From: Pseudomonas svalbardensis
Lineage (GTDB): Bacteria > Pseudomonadota > Gammaproteobacteria > Pseudomonadales > Pseudomonadaceae
NCBI RefSeq assembly: GCF_030053115.1
Contig: NZ_CP125619.1
Coordinates: 1,799,001-1,863,000 of the forward strand
Direction: 5' to 3'
Length of the DNA stretch: 64,000 nt
Shown here: positions 51,775-60,397 of the stretch, one piece after another
Layout: every line of letters begins with the position of its first letter
How positions within the stretch are numbered: position 1 is the stretch's first letter
Position numbers and translations under genes: made by a program
Notes under the pieces: generated by a model
What the model saw: only the letters and a program-made list of their open reading frames with translations
Told to the model about the DNA's origin: nothing
Database searches by the model: none

Positions 51775-52275
51775 ATGGCGAAGAGCGAAGCAGCAGTAAA
51801 AGACCCCGCAACCAAAGGCAAACTCAAGCTGATCATTGTGATCGTGGTGGCCCTGCTACTGGCGATCGGTTTGTCCGTGGGAGCGACCTGGTTCTTCATG
51901 CACAGCGCCCAGAGCAAGCCTGCCGCTGCGGCTGAAACCGCCCCGGTCGGCAAGCAGCCAGCGATTTTCGAGCCCATGGCTCCAGCCTTCGTGGCCAACT
52001 ACAACCAGAACGGCCGTCAGCGCTACATGCAGGTGAGCATTACCATGCAGGGTCGCAATCAGGCCGATCTGGAAGCGCTCAAAGTCCACATGCCCGTCAT
52101 CCGCAATAACCTGGTCATGCTGTTCTCCGGGCAGGACTTCGCCACCCTGGCGTCGCCGGTCGGCCAGGAAATGTTGCGTCAGAAAGCCACGGCCAGCGTC
52201 CAGGAAGTGGCGCAGAAAGAACTCGGCAAAGTGGTCATCGAACAGTTGCTTTTCACTAATTTCGTACTGCAGTAG
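51775..52275 (+). CDS. fliL: Flagellar basal body-associated protein FliL
   Basis: An inner-membrane protein near the stator that modulates motor torque. 166 residues, with one N-terminal transmembrane helix (LKLIIVIVVALLLAIGLSVG) and a periplasmic stomatin-like domain (QRYMQVSITMQGRNQADLEA, then HMPVIRNNLVMLFSGQDF). The ATG at 51775 leads the long fliLMNOPQR-flhB unit. Confidence 0.95.
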   Translation: MAKSEAAVKDPATKGKLKLIIVIVVALLLAIGLSVGATWFFMHSAQSKPAAAAETAPVGKQPAIFEPMAPAFVANYNQNGRQRYMQVSITMQGRNQADLEALKVHMPVIRNNLVMLFSGQDFATLASPVGQEMLRQKATASVQEVAQKELGKVVIEQLLFTNFVLQ

Positions 52276-52284
52276 GAACACGAC

Positions 52285-53253
52285 ATGGCCGTGCAGGACC
52301 TGCTGTCCCAGGATGAGATCGATGCGCTGTTGCATGGTGTCGACGATGGTCTGGTACAGACCGATACCGCTGCTGAACCCGGCAGTGTCAAAAGCTACGA
52401 CCTGACCAGCCAGGATCGCATCGTCCGTGGACGCATGCCGACCCTGGAAATGATCAACGAGCGTTTCGCCCGTTACACCCGCATCAGCATGTTCAACATG
52501 CTGCGCCGCTCGGCGGACGTTGCCGTCGGTGGCGTGCAGGTGATGAAGTTCGGCGAATACGTGCACTCGCTTTACGTGCCGACCAGCCTCAACCTGGTCA
52601 AGATCAAACCGTTGCGCGGCACCGCACTGTTCATCCTCGACGCCAAACTGGTGTTCAAACTGGTGGACAACTTCTTCGGCGGCGACGGCCGTCACGCGAA
52701 GATCGAAGGGCGTGAATTCACCCCTACTGAACTGCGTGTGGTGCGCATGGTGCTGGAACAGGCCTTCGTCGATTTGAAGGAAGCCTGGCAGGCGATCATG
52801 GAAGTGAACTTCGAGTACATCAACTCGGAAGTGAACCCGGCCATGGCCAATATCGTCGGCCCGAGCGAAGCGATTGTGGTGTCGACCTTCCACATCGAAC
52901 TCGATGGCGGTGGCGGCGACCTGCACGTGACCATGCCGTACTCGATGATCGAACCTGTACGCGAAATGCTCGACGCCGGCTTCCAGTCGGACCTCGACGA
53001 TCAGGACGAACGCTGGGTCAACGCCTTGCGCCAGGACGTGCTGGACGTTGACGTACCGATCGGTGCCACGGTTGCCCGTCGCCAGTTGCGCCTGCGGGAC
53101 ATTTTGCACATGCAGCCGGGAGACATTATCCCGGTCGAGATGCCGGAAGAGATGATCATGCGCGCCAACGGCGTGCCTGCGTTCAAGGTCAAGATGGGGT
53201 CGCACAAAGGCAACCTCGCGTTGCAAGTGATCGAGCCGATCGAGCGCCGCTAA
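52285..53253 (+). CDS. fliM: Flagellar motor switch protein FliM
   Basis: The switch protein to which phosphorylated CheY binds. 322 residues. The N-terminal CheY-P-binding peptide LLSQDEIDALLHG is at residues 5-17. The middle domain has FGEYVHSLYVPTSLNLVKIK and the end has a FliN-like domain (LRLRDILHMQPGDIIPVEMP). 9 bp after fliL with gaacacgac before the ATG. Confidence 0.97.
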   Translation: MAVQDLLSQDEIDALLHGVDDGLVQTDTAAEPGSVKSYDLTSQDRIVRGRMPTLEMINERFARYTRISMFNMLRRSADVAVGGVQVMKFGEYVHSLYVPTSLNLVKIKPLRGTALFILDAKLVFKLVDNFFGGDGRHAKIEGREFTPTELRVVRMVLEQAFVDLKEAWQAIMEVNFEYINSEVNPAMANIVGPSEAIVVSTFHIELDGGGGDLHVTMPYSMIEPVREMLDAGFQSDLDDQDERWVNALRQDVLDVDVPIGATVARRQLRLRDILHMQPGDIIPVEMPEEMIMRANGVPAFKVKMGSHKGNLALQVIEPIERR

Positions 53254-53325
53254 CCGGCGCTCCAAACCCCCTGTGCTTTTAACTGACGGCTCCTGATTGA
53301 ATGGATGCCCGCCGAGGACAAATTG

Positions 53326-53784
53326 ATGGCTAACGATATGAACACCCAGGACGACCAGGCGCTGGCCGATGAATGGGCTGCTGCCCTGGAAGAAACCGGC
53401 GACGCCGGGCAGGACGACATCGACGCCTTGCTGGCCGCCGACGCCGCCAGTTCGCCGTCCAACCGTCTGCCGATGGAAGAGTTCGGCAGCGTGCCTAAAA
53501 ACAACGAACCGGTCACCCTGGACGGTCCGAACCTGGACGTGATTCTCGATATCCCGGTGTCGATTTCCATGGAAGTTGGCAGCACCGACATCAATATCCG
53601 CAACCTGCTGCAGCTTAACCAGGGGTCGGTGATCGAGCTCGATCGTCTGGCCGGTGAACCGCTGGACGTGTTGGTCAACGGCACGCTCATCGCCCACGGT
53701 GAAGTGGTGGTGGTCAACGAGAAGTTCGGCATCCGCCTGACCGACGTGATCAGCCCAAGCGAACGCATCAAGAAGCTGCGCTGA
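53326..53784 (+). CDS. fliN: Flagellar motor switch protein FliN
   Basis: The C-ring protein below FliM, 152 residues. The SpoA-like domain (~75-150) carries LDVILDIPVSISMEVGSTDI and GEPLDVLVNGTLIAHGEVVV. The N-terminal ~60 residues are acidic and contain GQDDIDALLAAD, which resembles the FliM CheY-binding peptide. The start was set at MANDMNTQ (53326), with gaggac upstream; the frame begins seven codons earlier. The fliO GTG follows directly. Confidence 0.95.
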   Translation: MANDMNTQDDQALADEWAAALEETGDAGQDDIDALLAADAASSPSNRLPMEEFGSVPKNNEPVTLDGPNLDVILDIPVSISMEVGSTDINIRNLLQLNQGSVIELDRLAGEPLDVLVNGTLIAHGEVVVVNEKFGIRLTDVISPSERIKKLR

Positions 53785-54231
53785 GTGAAAAAGGTTCTGG
53801 GGTTAGCGCTTGCCTTGCCGTTCAGCGTTATGGCTGCCGAGCCGGTGGCGACGGCTGCCAGCGCCGCTGCACCCGCGGTCAGCAGCGGTGTAGCCGGGCA
53901 ATTGACACAGTTGGTGTTCGGTTTGCTGCTGGTGCTGGGGTTGATCTTCTTCCTCGCCTGGTTGCTGCGTCGGGTGCAACAGGCCGGGCCGGCCGGCAAG
54001 GGGCAGGTGATCGAGCTGATCGGTTCCCGCGCGCTCGGCCCGCGTGACCGTCTGATGCTGGTGCAGGTCGGCAACGAGCAGATTCTGCTTGGCTTGAGCC
54101 CCGGCACCATCACCGCGTTGCATGTGCTCAAGGAGCCGGTGCAAGTGCCCAGCGGGACTGAAAAAGCGACCCCCGAGTTTGCCCAGCGCCTGATGGAGCT
54201 GATGGGCAAGGATCAGAAGGATAAGAAGTAA
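53785..54231 (+). CDS. fliO: Flagellar biosynthetic protein FliO
   Basis: A small inner-membrane factor (148 residues) that assists FliP ring assembly. It has a signal-like N-terminus ([20 protein letters not shown]) and a second helix ([20 protein letters not shown], ~60-80), followed by a cytosolic part with [23 protein letters not shown] start right after the fliN stop; overlaps the fliP ATG by one base. Confidence 0.93.
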   Translation: MKKVLGLALALPFSVMAAEPVATAASAAAPAVSSGVAGQLTQLVFGLLLVLGLIFFLAWLLRRVQQAGPAGKGQVIELIGSRALGPRDRLMLVQVGNEQILLGLSPGTITALHVLKEPVQVPSGTEKATPEFAQRLMELMGKDQKDKK

Positions 54232-54989
54232 TGGGTGCGTTACGCATCGTCTTGACGCTGGCCCTGATGCTGGCCGCGCCGCTGGCGTTCGCCGCCGATC
54301 CGTTGTCGATCCCGGCGATCACCCTGGGTACCAATGCCGAAGGCGCTCAGGAATATTCGGTCAGCCTGCAAATTCTGCTGATCATGACGGCGCTGAGTTT
54401 TATCCCGGCGTTCGTCATGCTGATGACCAGTTTCACCCGGATCATCATCGTCTTCTCGATCCTGCGTCAGGCCCTGGGCCTGCAGCAGACACCGTCTAAC
54501 CAAATCCTCACGGGCATGGCGCTGTTCCTGACGCTGTTCATCATGGCGCCGGTATTCGACCGGGTTAATCAGGACGCCTTGCAGCCGTATCTGGCGGAGA
54601 AACTCACCGCTCAAGATGCCGTGGCCAAGGCGCAGGTGCCGATCAAGGACTTCATGCTCGCCCAGACCCGCAGCAGCGATCTGGAGTTGTTCATGCGCTT
54701 GTCCAAGCGCACTGATATCGCGTCGCCGGATCAGGCGCCGCTGACGATTCTGGTTCCGGCGTTCGTCACGTCCGAACTGAAAACCGCGTTCCAGATTGGC
54801 TTCATGATCTTCATTCCGTTCCTGATCATCGACCTGGTCGTGGCCAGTGTCCTGATGGCGATGGGTATGATGATGCTCTCGCCGCTGATCATTTCCCTGC
54901 CGTTCAAGATCATGCTGTTTGTGCTGGTGGATGGCTGGGCGTTGATCATCGGTACGCTGGCGAGCAGCTTCGGCGGTGTATCGCCATGA
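54231..54989 (+). CDS. fliP: Flagellar export gate protein FliP
   Basis: A core export-gate subunit (252 residues) with cleavable signal ([26 protein letters not shown]) and four helices. Motifs include [20 protein letters not shown] then [20 protein letters not shown] and [18 protein letters not shown]. The C-terminus has [20 protein letters not shown]. It ends overlapping fliQ by 4 bp (ATGA). Confidence 0.97.
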   Translation: MGALRIVLTLALMLAAPLAFAADPLSIPAITLGTNAEGAQEYSVSLQILLIMTALSFIPAFVMLMTSFTRIIIVFSILRQALGLQQTPSNQILTGMALFLTLFIMAPVFDRVNQDALQPYLAEKLTAQDAVAKAQVPIKDFMLAQTRSSDLELFMRLSKRTDIASPDQAPLTILVPAFVTSELKTAFQIGFMIFIPFLIIDLVVASVLMAMGMMMLSPLIISLPFKIMLFVLVDGWALIIGTLASSFGGVSP

Positions 54990-55255
54990 CGCCAGAAGTT
55001 GCGGTAGACATCTTCCGGGAAGCGCTGTGGCTGACCACCATGATGGTTGCCGTGCTGGTGATTCCGAGTTTGCTCGTGGGCCTGTTGGTGGCGATGTTCC
55101 AGGCCGCTACGCAGATCAACGAACAGACCCTGAGCTTTCTGCCGCGTCTGCTGGTGATGCTGGTGACGTTGATCGTCGCCGGTCCGTGGCTGGTGCAGAC
55201 CTTCATGGAATACATCCTGCAGTTGTACGGCAGTATTCCTCAGGTCATCGGCTAA
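54986..55255 (+). CDS. fliQ: Flagellar export gate protein FliQ
   Basis: An 89-residue gate subunit with two transmembrane helices ([20 protein letters not shown] and [20 protein letters not shown]). Typical [13 protein letters not shown] loop between them. Full length; ATGA overlap with fliP. Confidence 0.97.
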   Translation: MTPEVAVDIFREALWLTTMMVAVLVIPSLLVGLLVAMFQAATQINEQTLSFLPRLLVMLVTLIVAGPWLVQTFMEYILQLYGSIPQVIG

Positions 55256-55258
55256 ACC

Positions 55259-56041
55259 ATGTCGCTGCTCCAGCTGACCGATACCCAGATCAGTACCTGG
55301 GTGGCGACGTTCATGCTGCCGCTGTTTCGTATCGGTGCCTTGCTGATGGTCATGCCGGTTTTCGGCACGACCCTGGTGCCCACGCGGGTGCGCCTTTATT
55401 TCGCCTTGGCGATTACGTTGGTCATCGCTCCCGGCCTGCCGCCGATGCCGCCGGTCAATGCGCTGGACTTGAGCGGGCTGCTGCTGATTGCCGAGCAGAT
55501 CCTCGTCGGTGCAGTGTTGGGTTTCTCCTTGCAGCTGTTCTTCCAGGCCTTTGTGGTCGCGGGTCAGATCGTCTCCATTCAGATGGGCATGGGCTTTGCT
55601 TCGATGATCGACCCTACCAACGGCGTCTCGGTGGCGGTGATCGGGCAGTTCTTCACCATGCTGGTGACGCTGTTGTTCCTGTCGATGAATGGCCATCTGG
55701 TGGTATTCGAAGTCCTCACTGAAAGCTTCACTACGCTGCCGGTCGGTAGCGGGTTGATGGTCAATCATTTCTGGGAGCTGGCCGGCAAGCTCGGCTGGGT
55801 CCTCGGTGCCGCGCTGTTGCTGGTGTTGCCAGCGATCACTGCGTTGCTGGTGGTCAACATCGCCTTTGGCGTGATGACCCGGGCTGCGCCACAGCTGAAC
55901 ATCTTTTCCATCGGCTTCCCGCTGACGCTGGTACTCGGGCTTTTCATCGTCTGGGTCGGGCTGGCGGACATTATCAATCAGTATCAACCGCTGGCTTCCG
56001 AGGCCTTGCAGTTGTTACGCGAACTGGCACGGGCGCGCTGA
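55259..56041 (+). CDS. fliR: Flagellar export gate protein FliR
   Basis: A 260-residue gate subunit with six predicted helices. It begins LLQLTDTQISTWVATFMLPL, with FRIGALLMVMPVFGTTLVPT, and has GQIVSIQMGMGFASMIDPTN and FPLTLVLGLFIVWVGLADII. FliR forms the pore with FliP and FliQ. 3 bp after fliQ and 3 bp before flhB. Confidence 0.97.
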   Translation: MSLLQLTDTQISTWVATFMLPLFRIGALLMVMPVFGTTLVPTRVRLYFALAITLVIAPGLPPMPPVNALDLSGLLLIAEQILVGAVLGFSLQLFFQAFVVAGQIVSIQMGMGFASMIDPTNGVSVAVIGQFFTMLVTLLFLSMNGHLVVFEVLTESFTTLPVGSGLMVNHFWELAGKLGWVLGAALLLVLPAITALLVVNIAFGVMTRAAPQLNIFSIGFPLTLVLGLFIVWVGLADIINQYQPLASEALQLLRELARAR

Positions 56042-56044
56042 GTC

Positions 56045-57184
56045 ATGGCTGAGAGCGAAAGCGGTCAGGACAAAACAGAAGACCCCACGGACAAAAAGAA
56101 AAAGGACGCCCGTGAGAAGGGAGAGATTGCGCGCTCCAAAGAGCTGAATACCCTGGCGATCATGCTCGCCGGCGCTGGTGGCCTGCTGATTTTCGGTGGT
56201 GCGCTGGCGCAGGACCTGATGGAACTGATGCGCCTGAACTTCTCGCTGTCGCGGGAGGTGCTGTTGGATCAGCGCTCCATGGGCATCTATCTGCTGCACT
56301 CGGGGCAGATTGCCTTGCTGGCGATTCAGCCAGTGATGATCACTTTATTGCTCGCTGCTCTGATCGGGCCGATTTCGCTGGGTGGCTGGTTGTTCTCCGC
56401 CGGCACCATGGCGCCCAAGTTCAGTCGCATGAACCCCGGCGCCGGCCTCAAGCGCATGTTCTCGTCCAAGGCCATAGCGGAACTGCTTAAGGCCCTCGCA
56501 AAATTTTTCATCGTGTTGTTCGTGGCCCTGGCGGTGTTGTCCTCGGACATCGATGACCTGCTGCGCATCGCCCATGAGCCCTTGGACATGGCGATCATTC
56601 ACAGCCTGCAAGTGGTCGGCTGGAGCACCCTGTGGATGGCCTGCGGGCTGATCATCATCGCCGCCGTGGACGTGCCGATACAGCTCTGGGAAAGCATCAA
56701 GAAACTGAAGATGACCAAGCAGGAAGTGCGCGACGAGCACAAAGACCAGGAAGGACGGCCGGAGGTCAAACAACGGATTCGCCAGCTGCAGCGCGAAATG
56801 TCCCAGCGCCGGATGATGGCGGCGATCCCCGACGCCGATGTGGTGATCACCAACCCGACCCACTACGCCGTAGCGCTCAAGTACGACCCGGACAAGGGTG
56901 GGGCGCCGATGCTGATCGCCAAGGGCAGCGACTTCCTTGCCTTGAAGATCCGTGAAATCGCTGTGGCCAACGAAGTGCTGCTGCTTGAGTCGCCGGCACT
57001 GGCGCGTTCGATTTACTACTCCACCGAGCTTGACCAGGAAATTCCCGGCGGGCTCTACCTTGCCGTCGCCCAGGTGCTCGCTTACGTCTACCAGATCCGC
57101 CAGCATCGCGCCGGCAAGGGTAAGCGCCCGGATCCGCTCAAGGACGACCTGCCGATTCCGCCGGATTTGCGGCGCGATTCCTGA
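56045..57184 (+). CDS. flhB: Flagellar export switch protein FlhB
   Basis: An export substrate-specificity switch, 379 residues. It has a basic start (QDKTEDPTDKKKKDAREKGE), four transmembrane helices, and a cytosolic domain with the autocleavage site NPTH in VVITNPTHYAVALKYDP near 270. The C-terminus is basic (HRAGKGKRPDPLKDDLPIPP). Last gene of the fliL operon. A gene of unknown origin follows. Confidence 0.97.
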   Translation: MAESESGQDKTEDPTDKKKKDAREKGEIARSKELNTLAIMLAGAGGLLIFGGALAQDLMELMRLNFSLSREVLLDQRSMGIYLLHSGQIALLAIQPVMITLLLAALIGPISLGGWLFSAGTMAPKFSRMNPGAGLKRMFSSKAIAELLKALAKFFIVLFVALAVLSSDIDDLLRIAHEPLDMAIIHSLQVVGWSTLWMACGLIIIAAVDVPIQLWESIKKLKMTKQEVRDEHKDQEGRPEVKQRIRQLQREMSQRRMMAAIPDADVVITNPTHYAVALKYDPDKGGAPMLIAKGSDFLALKIREIAVANEVLLLESPALARSIYYSTELDQEIPGGLYLAVAQVLAYVYQIRQHRAGKGKRPDPLKDDLPIPPDLRRDS

Positions 57185-57361
57185 GAGCCGCCGTCCGTCT
57201 GAAAACGCTATGTACCTGTTAGTTCTGACAGTAGACACACTTCCTCTTAAGCGTTGTCATGGCCTTGGGAATTCTCCCGTTCGATGTCCTTGCTATGGTC
57301 GTTCAATGAGTGGATTGATCACTATGGATGGGCGTTCATTTAGGCATTTGAGGTTACGGTC

Positions 57362-58021
57362 ATGGCAGAGCGTGAATACAGAAAGCTTCAAGGGATGGCG
57401 TTGGAATTTGTTTCGGGAGTCCTGGAGGAGGATCCGCTCGAGCGCACGATCAGTTACTCGGCTACGTTCGGCATGACGCTGGACTTTACGCATTTTGTGC
57501 AGATGGCCAATGCATATATTCCGGGTTATCTGAACAGCCCTATCAATGCGATTCGCCCCGAACTGGACGGGTTCGGCTACCACTATGCATACAATTACTT
57601 CTTCGGTGCTGCTGGCAATATTGGTGATAACCGCGCGTTGTTCGATGTCTTCACATCCCCTCGTTATTACATGGATCAGTGGTCAAGTGGAGGGCTGGAG
57701 GAGTGTTATCACAAACCGCAATTCAGTGTGGTCGATGGCCGTTTGCAAGTTGTTGCGCGCAAGGACTTTCGTTGGGAGGACAAGCGTGAGATCAACGTCG
57801 AAGACCTGCCGGTCATTCCCTTTCAATGGGCGCTTAACCTCATGCTGGGGCACGACCTTTCTGGTCAGAAGGCACCTTTAACCATCGTGGTGCTCGGTTA
57901 CGCTGAGGAGGATTTTGTAGAGGTGGAAGGTCTTCAAATGCATAGAGGTACGCGGTACATGGTCGGCAAGTCGCTTCATCTCGGTCCGATCCACAAAGAG
58001 CAGATTCTGACGGCGCGTTAA
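57362..58021 (+). CDS. Unrecognised 219-residue protein between flhB and flhA
   Basis: The protein begins MAEREYRKLQGMALEFVSGV and shows no signal peptide, transmembrane helix or known motif. It is rich in Tyr and Phe (HYAYNYFFGAAGNIGDN, SPRYYMDQWSSGG) and has a Val-rich stretch near the C-terminus (LTIVVLGYAEEDFVEVEGLQ). The ATG follows gaggttacggtc. Codon use is less GC-rich than in neighbouring flagellar genes, which hints at acquisition. A 20-bp-armed palindrome lies just after the stop. P. aeruginosa carries other hypothetical genes at this junction as I recall it, so it is probably a variable site. Function unknown. Confidence 0.7.
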   Translation: MAEREYRKLQGMALEFVSGVLEEDPLERTISYSATFGMTLDFTHFVQMANAYIPGYLNSPINAIRPELDGFGYHYAYNYFFGAAGNIGDNRALFDVFTSPRYYMDQWSSGGLEECYHKPQFSVVDGRLQVVARKDFRWEDKREINVEDLPVIPFQWALNLMLGHDLSGQKAPLTIVVLGYAEEDFVEVEGLQMHRGTRYMVGKSLHLGPIHKEQILTAR

Positions 58022-58025
58022 TCCC

Positions 58026-58141
58026 TTTTGTAGCAGCTGTCGAGCCTGCGAGGCTGCGTCCGGCGGCGCAGCAGCCGTGAAACCTTACGAGGAGTTCGTC
58101 GAGCGCGATCCCGCCTCGAACGCTCGACAGCTGCTACAAAA
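58026..58141. repeat. 116-bp palindromic repeat, tgtagcagctg type
   Basis: The outer arms ttttgtagcagctgtcgagc (58026-58045) and gctcgacagctgctacaaaa (58122-58141) are perfectly complementary. It is related to 5230-5299 by the same outer arm, but the interior differs. It lies between the unknown gene and the flhA promoter, and was wrongly overlapped by the longest flhA reading frame. Confidence 0.85.
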
Positions 58142-58178
58142 GCTCAATAAATCCCTCTATTCCCCGCCTCCGCAAAAG

Positions 58179-58196
58179 TTGGAAGGCTTCTTGCAG
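58179..58196 (+). promoter_or_regulatory. Sigma-54 promoter of flhA
   Basis: TTGGAAGGCTTCTTGCAG shows GG-N10-GC (58181-58182 and 58193-58194) with a TTGCA block. It lies 61 bp upstream of the GTG start of flhA. In P. aeruginosa flhA is FleQ/RpoN-dependent. Confidence 0.75.
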
Positions 58197-58256
58197 TACC
58201 CGTCCCGCGCCCGCTTTCGGCGTCAAAAAGTTTGCTTCAAGGAACGGGGAATACCG

Positions 58257-60386
58257 GTGGATCGCTCTCAGTTACTCAACAGTGCTCGCACAAACGTTGC
58301 CGACTTAAGTCGGGGCAATCTGGGTGTGCCGTTGCTGCTGCTGGTCATGCTGGCGATGATGATGTTGCCGATCCCGCCGTTCCTGCTGGACGTGTTCTTC
58401 ACCTTCAACATTGCCTTGTCGATCGTGGTGTTGCTGGTCTGCGTTTATGCCTTGCGACCGCTGGATTTCGCGGTGTTTCCGACCATTCTACTGGTGGCGA
58501 CGCTACTGCGGCTGGCGTTGAACGTGGCCTCCACGCGGGTGGTGATGCTCCACGGTCAGGACGGTCACGCCTCCGCCGGTAAGGTGATCCAGGCCTTCGG
58601 CGAGGTGGTGATCGGCGGTAACTACGTGGTCGGTATCGTCGTCTTCGCGATTTTGATGATCATCAACTTCGTCGTGGTGACCAAGGGTGCCGGGCGGATT
58701 TCCGAGGTGAGTGCGCGTTTCACCCTCGATGCGATGCCCGGTAAACAAATGGCGATCGACGCCGACCTCAACGCTGGTCTGATCGATCAGGCTCAGGCCA
58801 AGGCCCGTCGTTCGGAAGTCGCCCAAGAGGCGGAGTTCTACGGTTCCATGGACGGTGCCAGCAAGTTCGTTCGCGGTGACGCCATTGCCGGCCTGCTGAT
58901 TCTGTTCATCAACCTGATCGGCGGCATGGCGGTCGGTATCTTCCAGCACGGCATGACCTTCGGCGATGCCGGTCGGGTGTACGCCTTGTTGACCATCGGT
59001 GACGGTTTGGTGGCGCAATTGCCATCACTGCTGTTGTCGACTGCCGCAGCGATCATGGTGACTCGTGCGTCCGGCTCGGAAGACATGGGCAAACAGATCA
59101 ATCGCCAGATGTTCGCCTCGCCGAAAGCGTTGGCAGTGGCGGCGGGTATTATGGCGGTCATGGGCCTGGTGCCCGGCATGCCACACTTCTCCTTTCTCAG
59201 CATGGCGGCCCTGGCGGCCGGCGGCGCGTACCTGTTCTGGAAGAAGCAGAACGTGGTCAAGGTTCAAGCTTTGCAGGAGGTCAAGCGTCAACAGGAACTG
59301 CTGCCATCGCCGGCTCGCGCTCAGGAAACCAAGGAGCTTGGCTGGGATGACGTCACTCCGATCGACATGATCGGCCTGGAAGTCGGCTACCGGCTGATTC
59401 CGCTGGTGGACCGCAATCAGGGTGGTCAGTTGCTGGCGCGGATCAAGGGTGTGCGCAAGAAGCTGTCCCAGGATCTGGGCTTCCTGATGCCGACCGTGCA
59501 TATCCGTGACAACCTCGACCTGGCGCCGAGCGCCTACCGCCTGACCCTGATGGGGGTGATCCTGGCTGAAGCGGAGATTTACCCGGACCGCGAACTGGCG
59601 ATCAACCCGGGGCAGGTCTACGGTACGCTCAGCGGCATTACCGCCAAAGATCCGGCTTTCGGTCTGGAGGCGGTCTGGATCGAAGTCAGCCAGCGTGCCC
59701 AGGCGCAATCCCTCGGTTACACCGTGGTCGATGCCAGTACGGTAGTGGCAACCCACTTGAACCAGATTCTGTACAAACACTCGAGCGAGTTGATCGGTCA
59801 CGAAGAAGTGCAGCAGCTCATGCAATTGTTGGCCAAAAGCTCGCCAAAACTGGCCGAAGAGCTGGTGCCGGGTGTGGTGTCTCTGTCGCAGCTGCTCAAA
59901 GTATTGCAGGCGTTGCTGGCCGAGCAGGTGCCAGTACGGGACATTCGCAGCATTGCCGAAGCCATCGCAAACAATGCCAGCAAGAGTCAAGATACTGCCG
60001 CGCTGGTGGCCGCGGTTCGCGTTGGCGTATCCCGCGCAATCGTCCAAAGCATTGTAGGCACTGACTCCGAGCTGCCAGTGATCACCCTGGAGCCAAGGTT
60101 GGAACAAATATTGCTCAATAGTCTTCAGAAGGCAGGACAAGGCTCGGAAGAGGGTGTTCTGCTGGAGCCAAGCATGGCTGAGAAACTGCAACGCTCGTTG
60201 ATCGATGCGGCGCAGCGTCAGGAAATGCAAGGTCAACCGGTGATTCTGTTGGTAGCCGGTCCGGTTCGCGCGATGCTGTCGCGATTCGGCCGATTGGCAG
60301 TCCCGGGTTTGCATGTGTTGGCTTACCAGGAAATTCCTGACAACAAGCAAGTGACCATCGTTGCGACAGTAGGGCCCAACGGCTGA
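58257..60386 (+). CDS. flhA: Flagellar export gate protein FlhA
   Basis: The main export-gate protein, 709 residues. The N-terminal half has about eight transmembrane helices (GVPLLLLVMLAMMMLPIPPF) and the conserved RGGISEVSARFTLDAMPGKQ-like region (here ISEVSARFTLDAMPGKQMAI). The cytosolic half binds chaperones. The GTG at 58257 (VDRSQLLNSARTNVADLSRG) was chosen because it matches the family N-terminus and has aaggaacgggga ahead. The open frame that starts at 58077 runs through a palindrome and the sigma-54 promoter, so its first 60 codons are not coding. It heads flhA-flhF-fleN-fliA. Confidence 0.97.
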   Translation: MDRSQLLNSARTNVADLSRGNLGVPLLLLVMLAMMMLPIPPFLLDVFFTFNIALSIVVLLVCVYALRPLDFAVFPTILLVATLLRLALNVASTRVVMLHGQDGHASAGKVIQAFGEVVIGGNYVVGIVVFAILMIINFVVVTKGAGRISEVSARFTLDAMPGKQMAIDADLNAGLIDQAQAKARRSEVAQEAEFYGSMDGASKFVRGDAIAGLLILFINLIGGMAVGIFQHGMTFGDAGRVYALLTIGDGLVAQLPSLLLSTAAAIMVTRASGSEDMGKQINRQMFASPKALAVAAGIMAVMGLVPGMPHFSFLSMAALAAGGAYLFWKKQNVVKVQALQEVKRQQELLPSPARAQETKELGWDDVTPIDMIGLEVGYRLIPLVDRNQGGQLLARIKGVRKKLSQDLGFLMPTVHIRDNLDLAPSAYRLTLMGVILAEAEIYPDRELAINPGQVYGTLSGITAKDPAFGLEAVWIEVSQRAQAQSLGYTVVDASTVVATHLNQILYKHSSELIGHEEVQQLMQLLAKSSPKLAEELVPGVVSLSQLLKVLQALLAEQVPVRDIRSIAEAIANNASKSQDTAALVAAVRVGVSRAIVQSIVGTDSELPVITLEPRLEQILLNSLQKAGQGSEEGVLLEPSMAEKLQRSLIDAAQRQEMQGQPVILLVAGPVRAMLSRFGRLAVPGLHVLAYQEIPDNKQVTIVATVGPNG

Positions 60387-60397
60387 GGTAGTGGTTT

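Noticed and set aside
51856..53697. 613-codon open frame antisense to fliL/fliM/fliN
   Set aside because: Shadow of well-supported sense genes; no family features.
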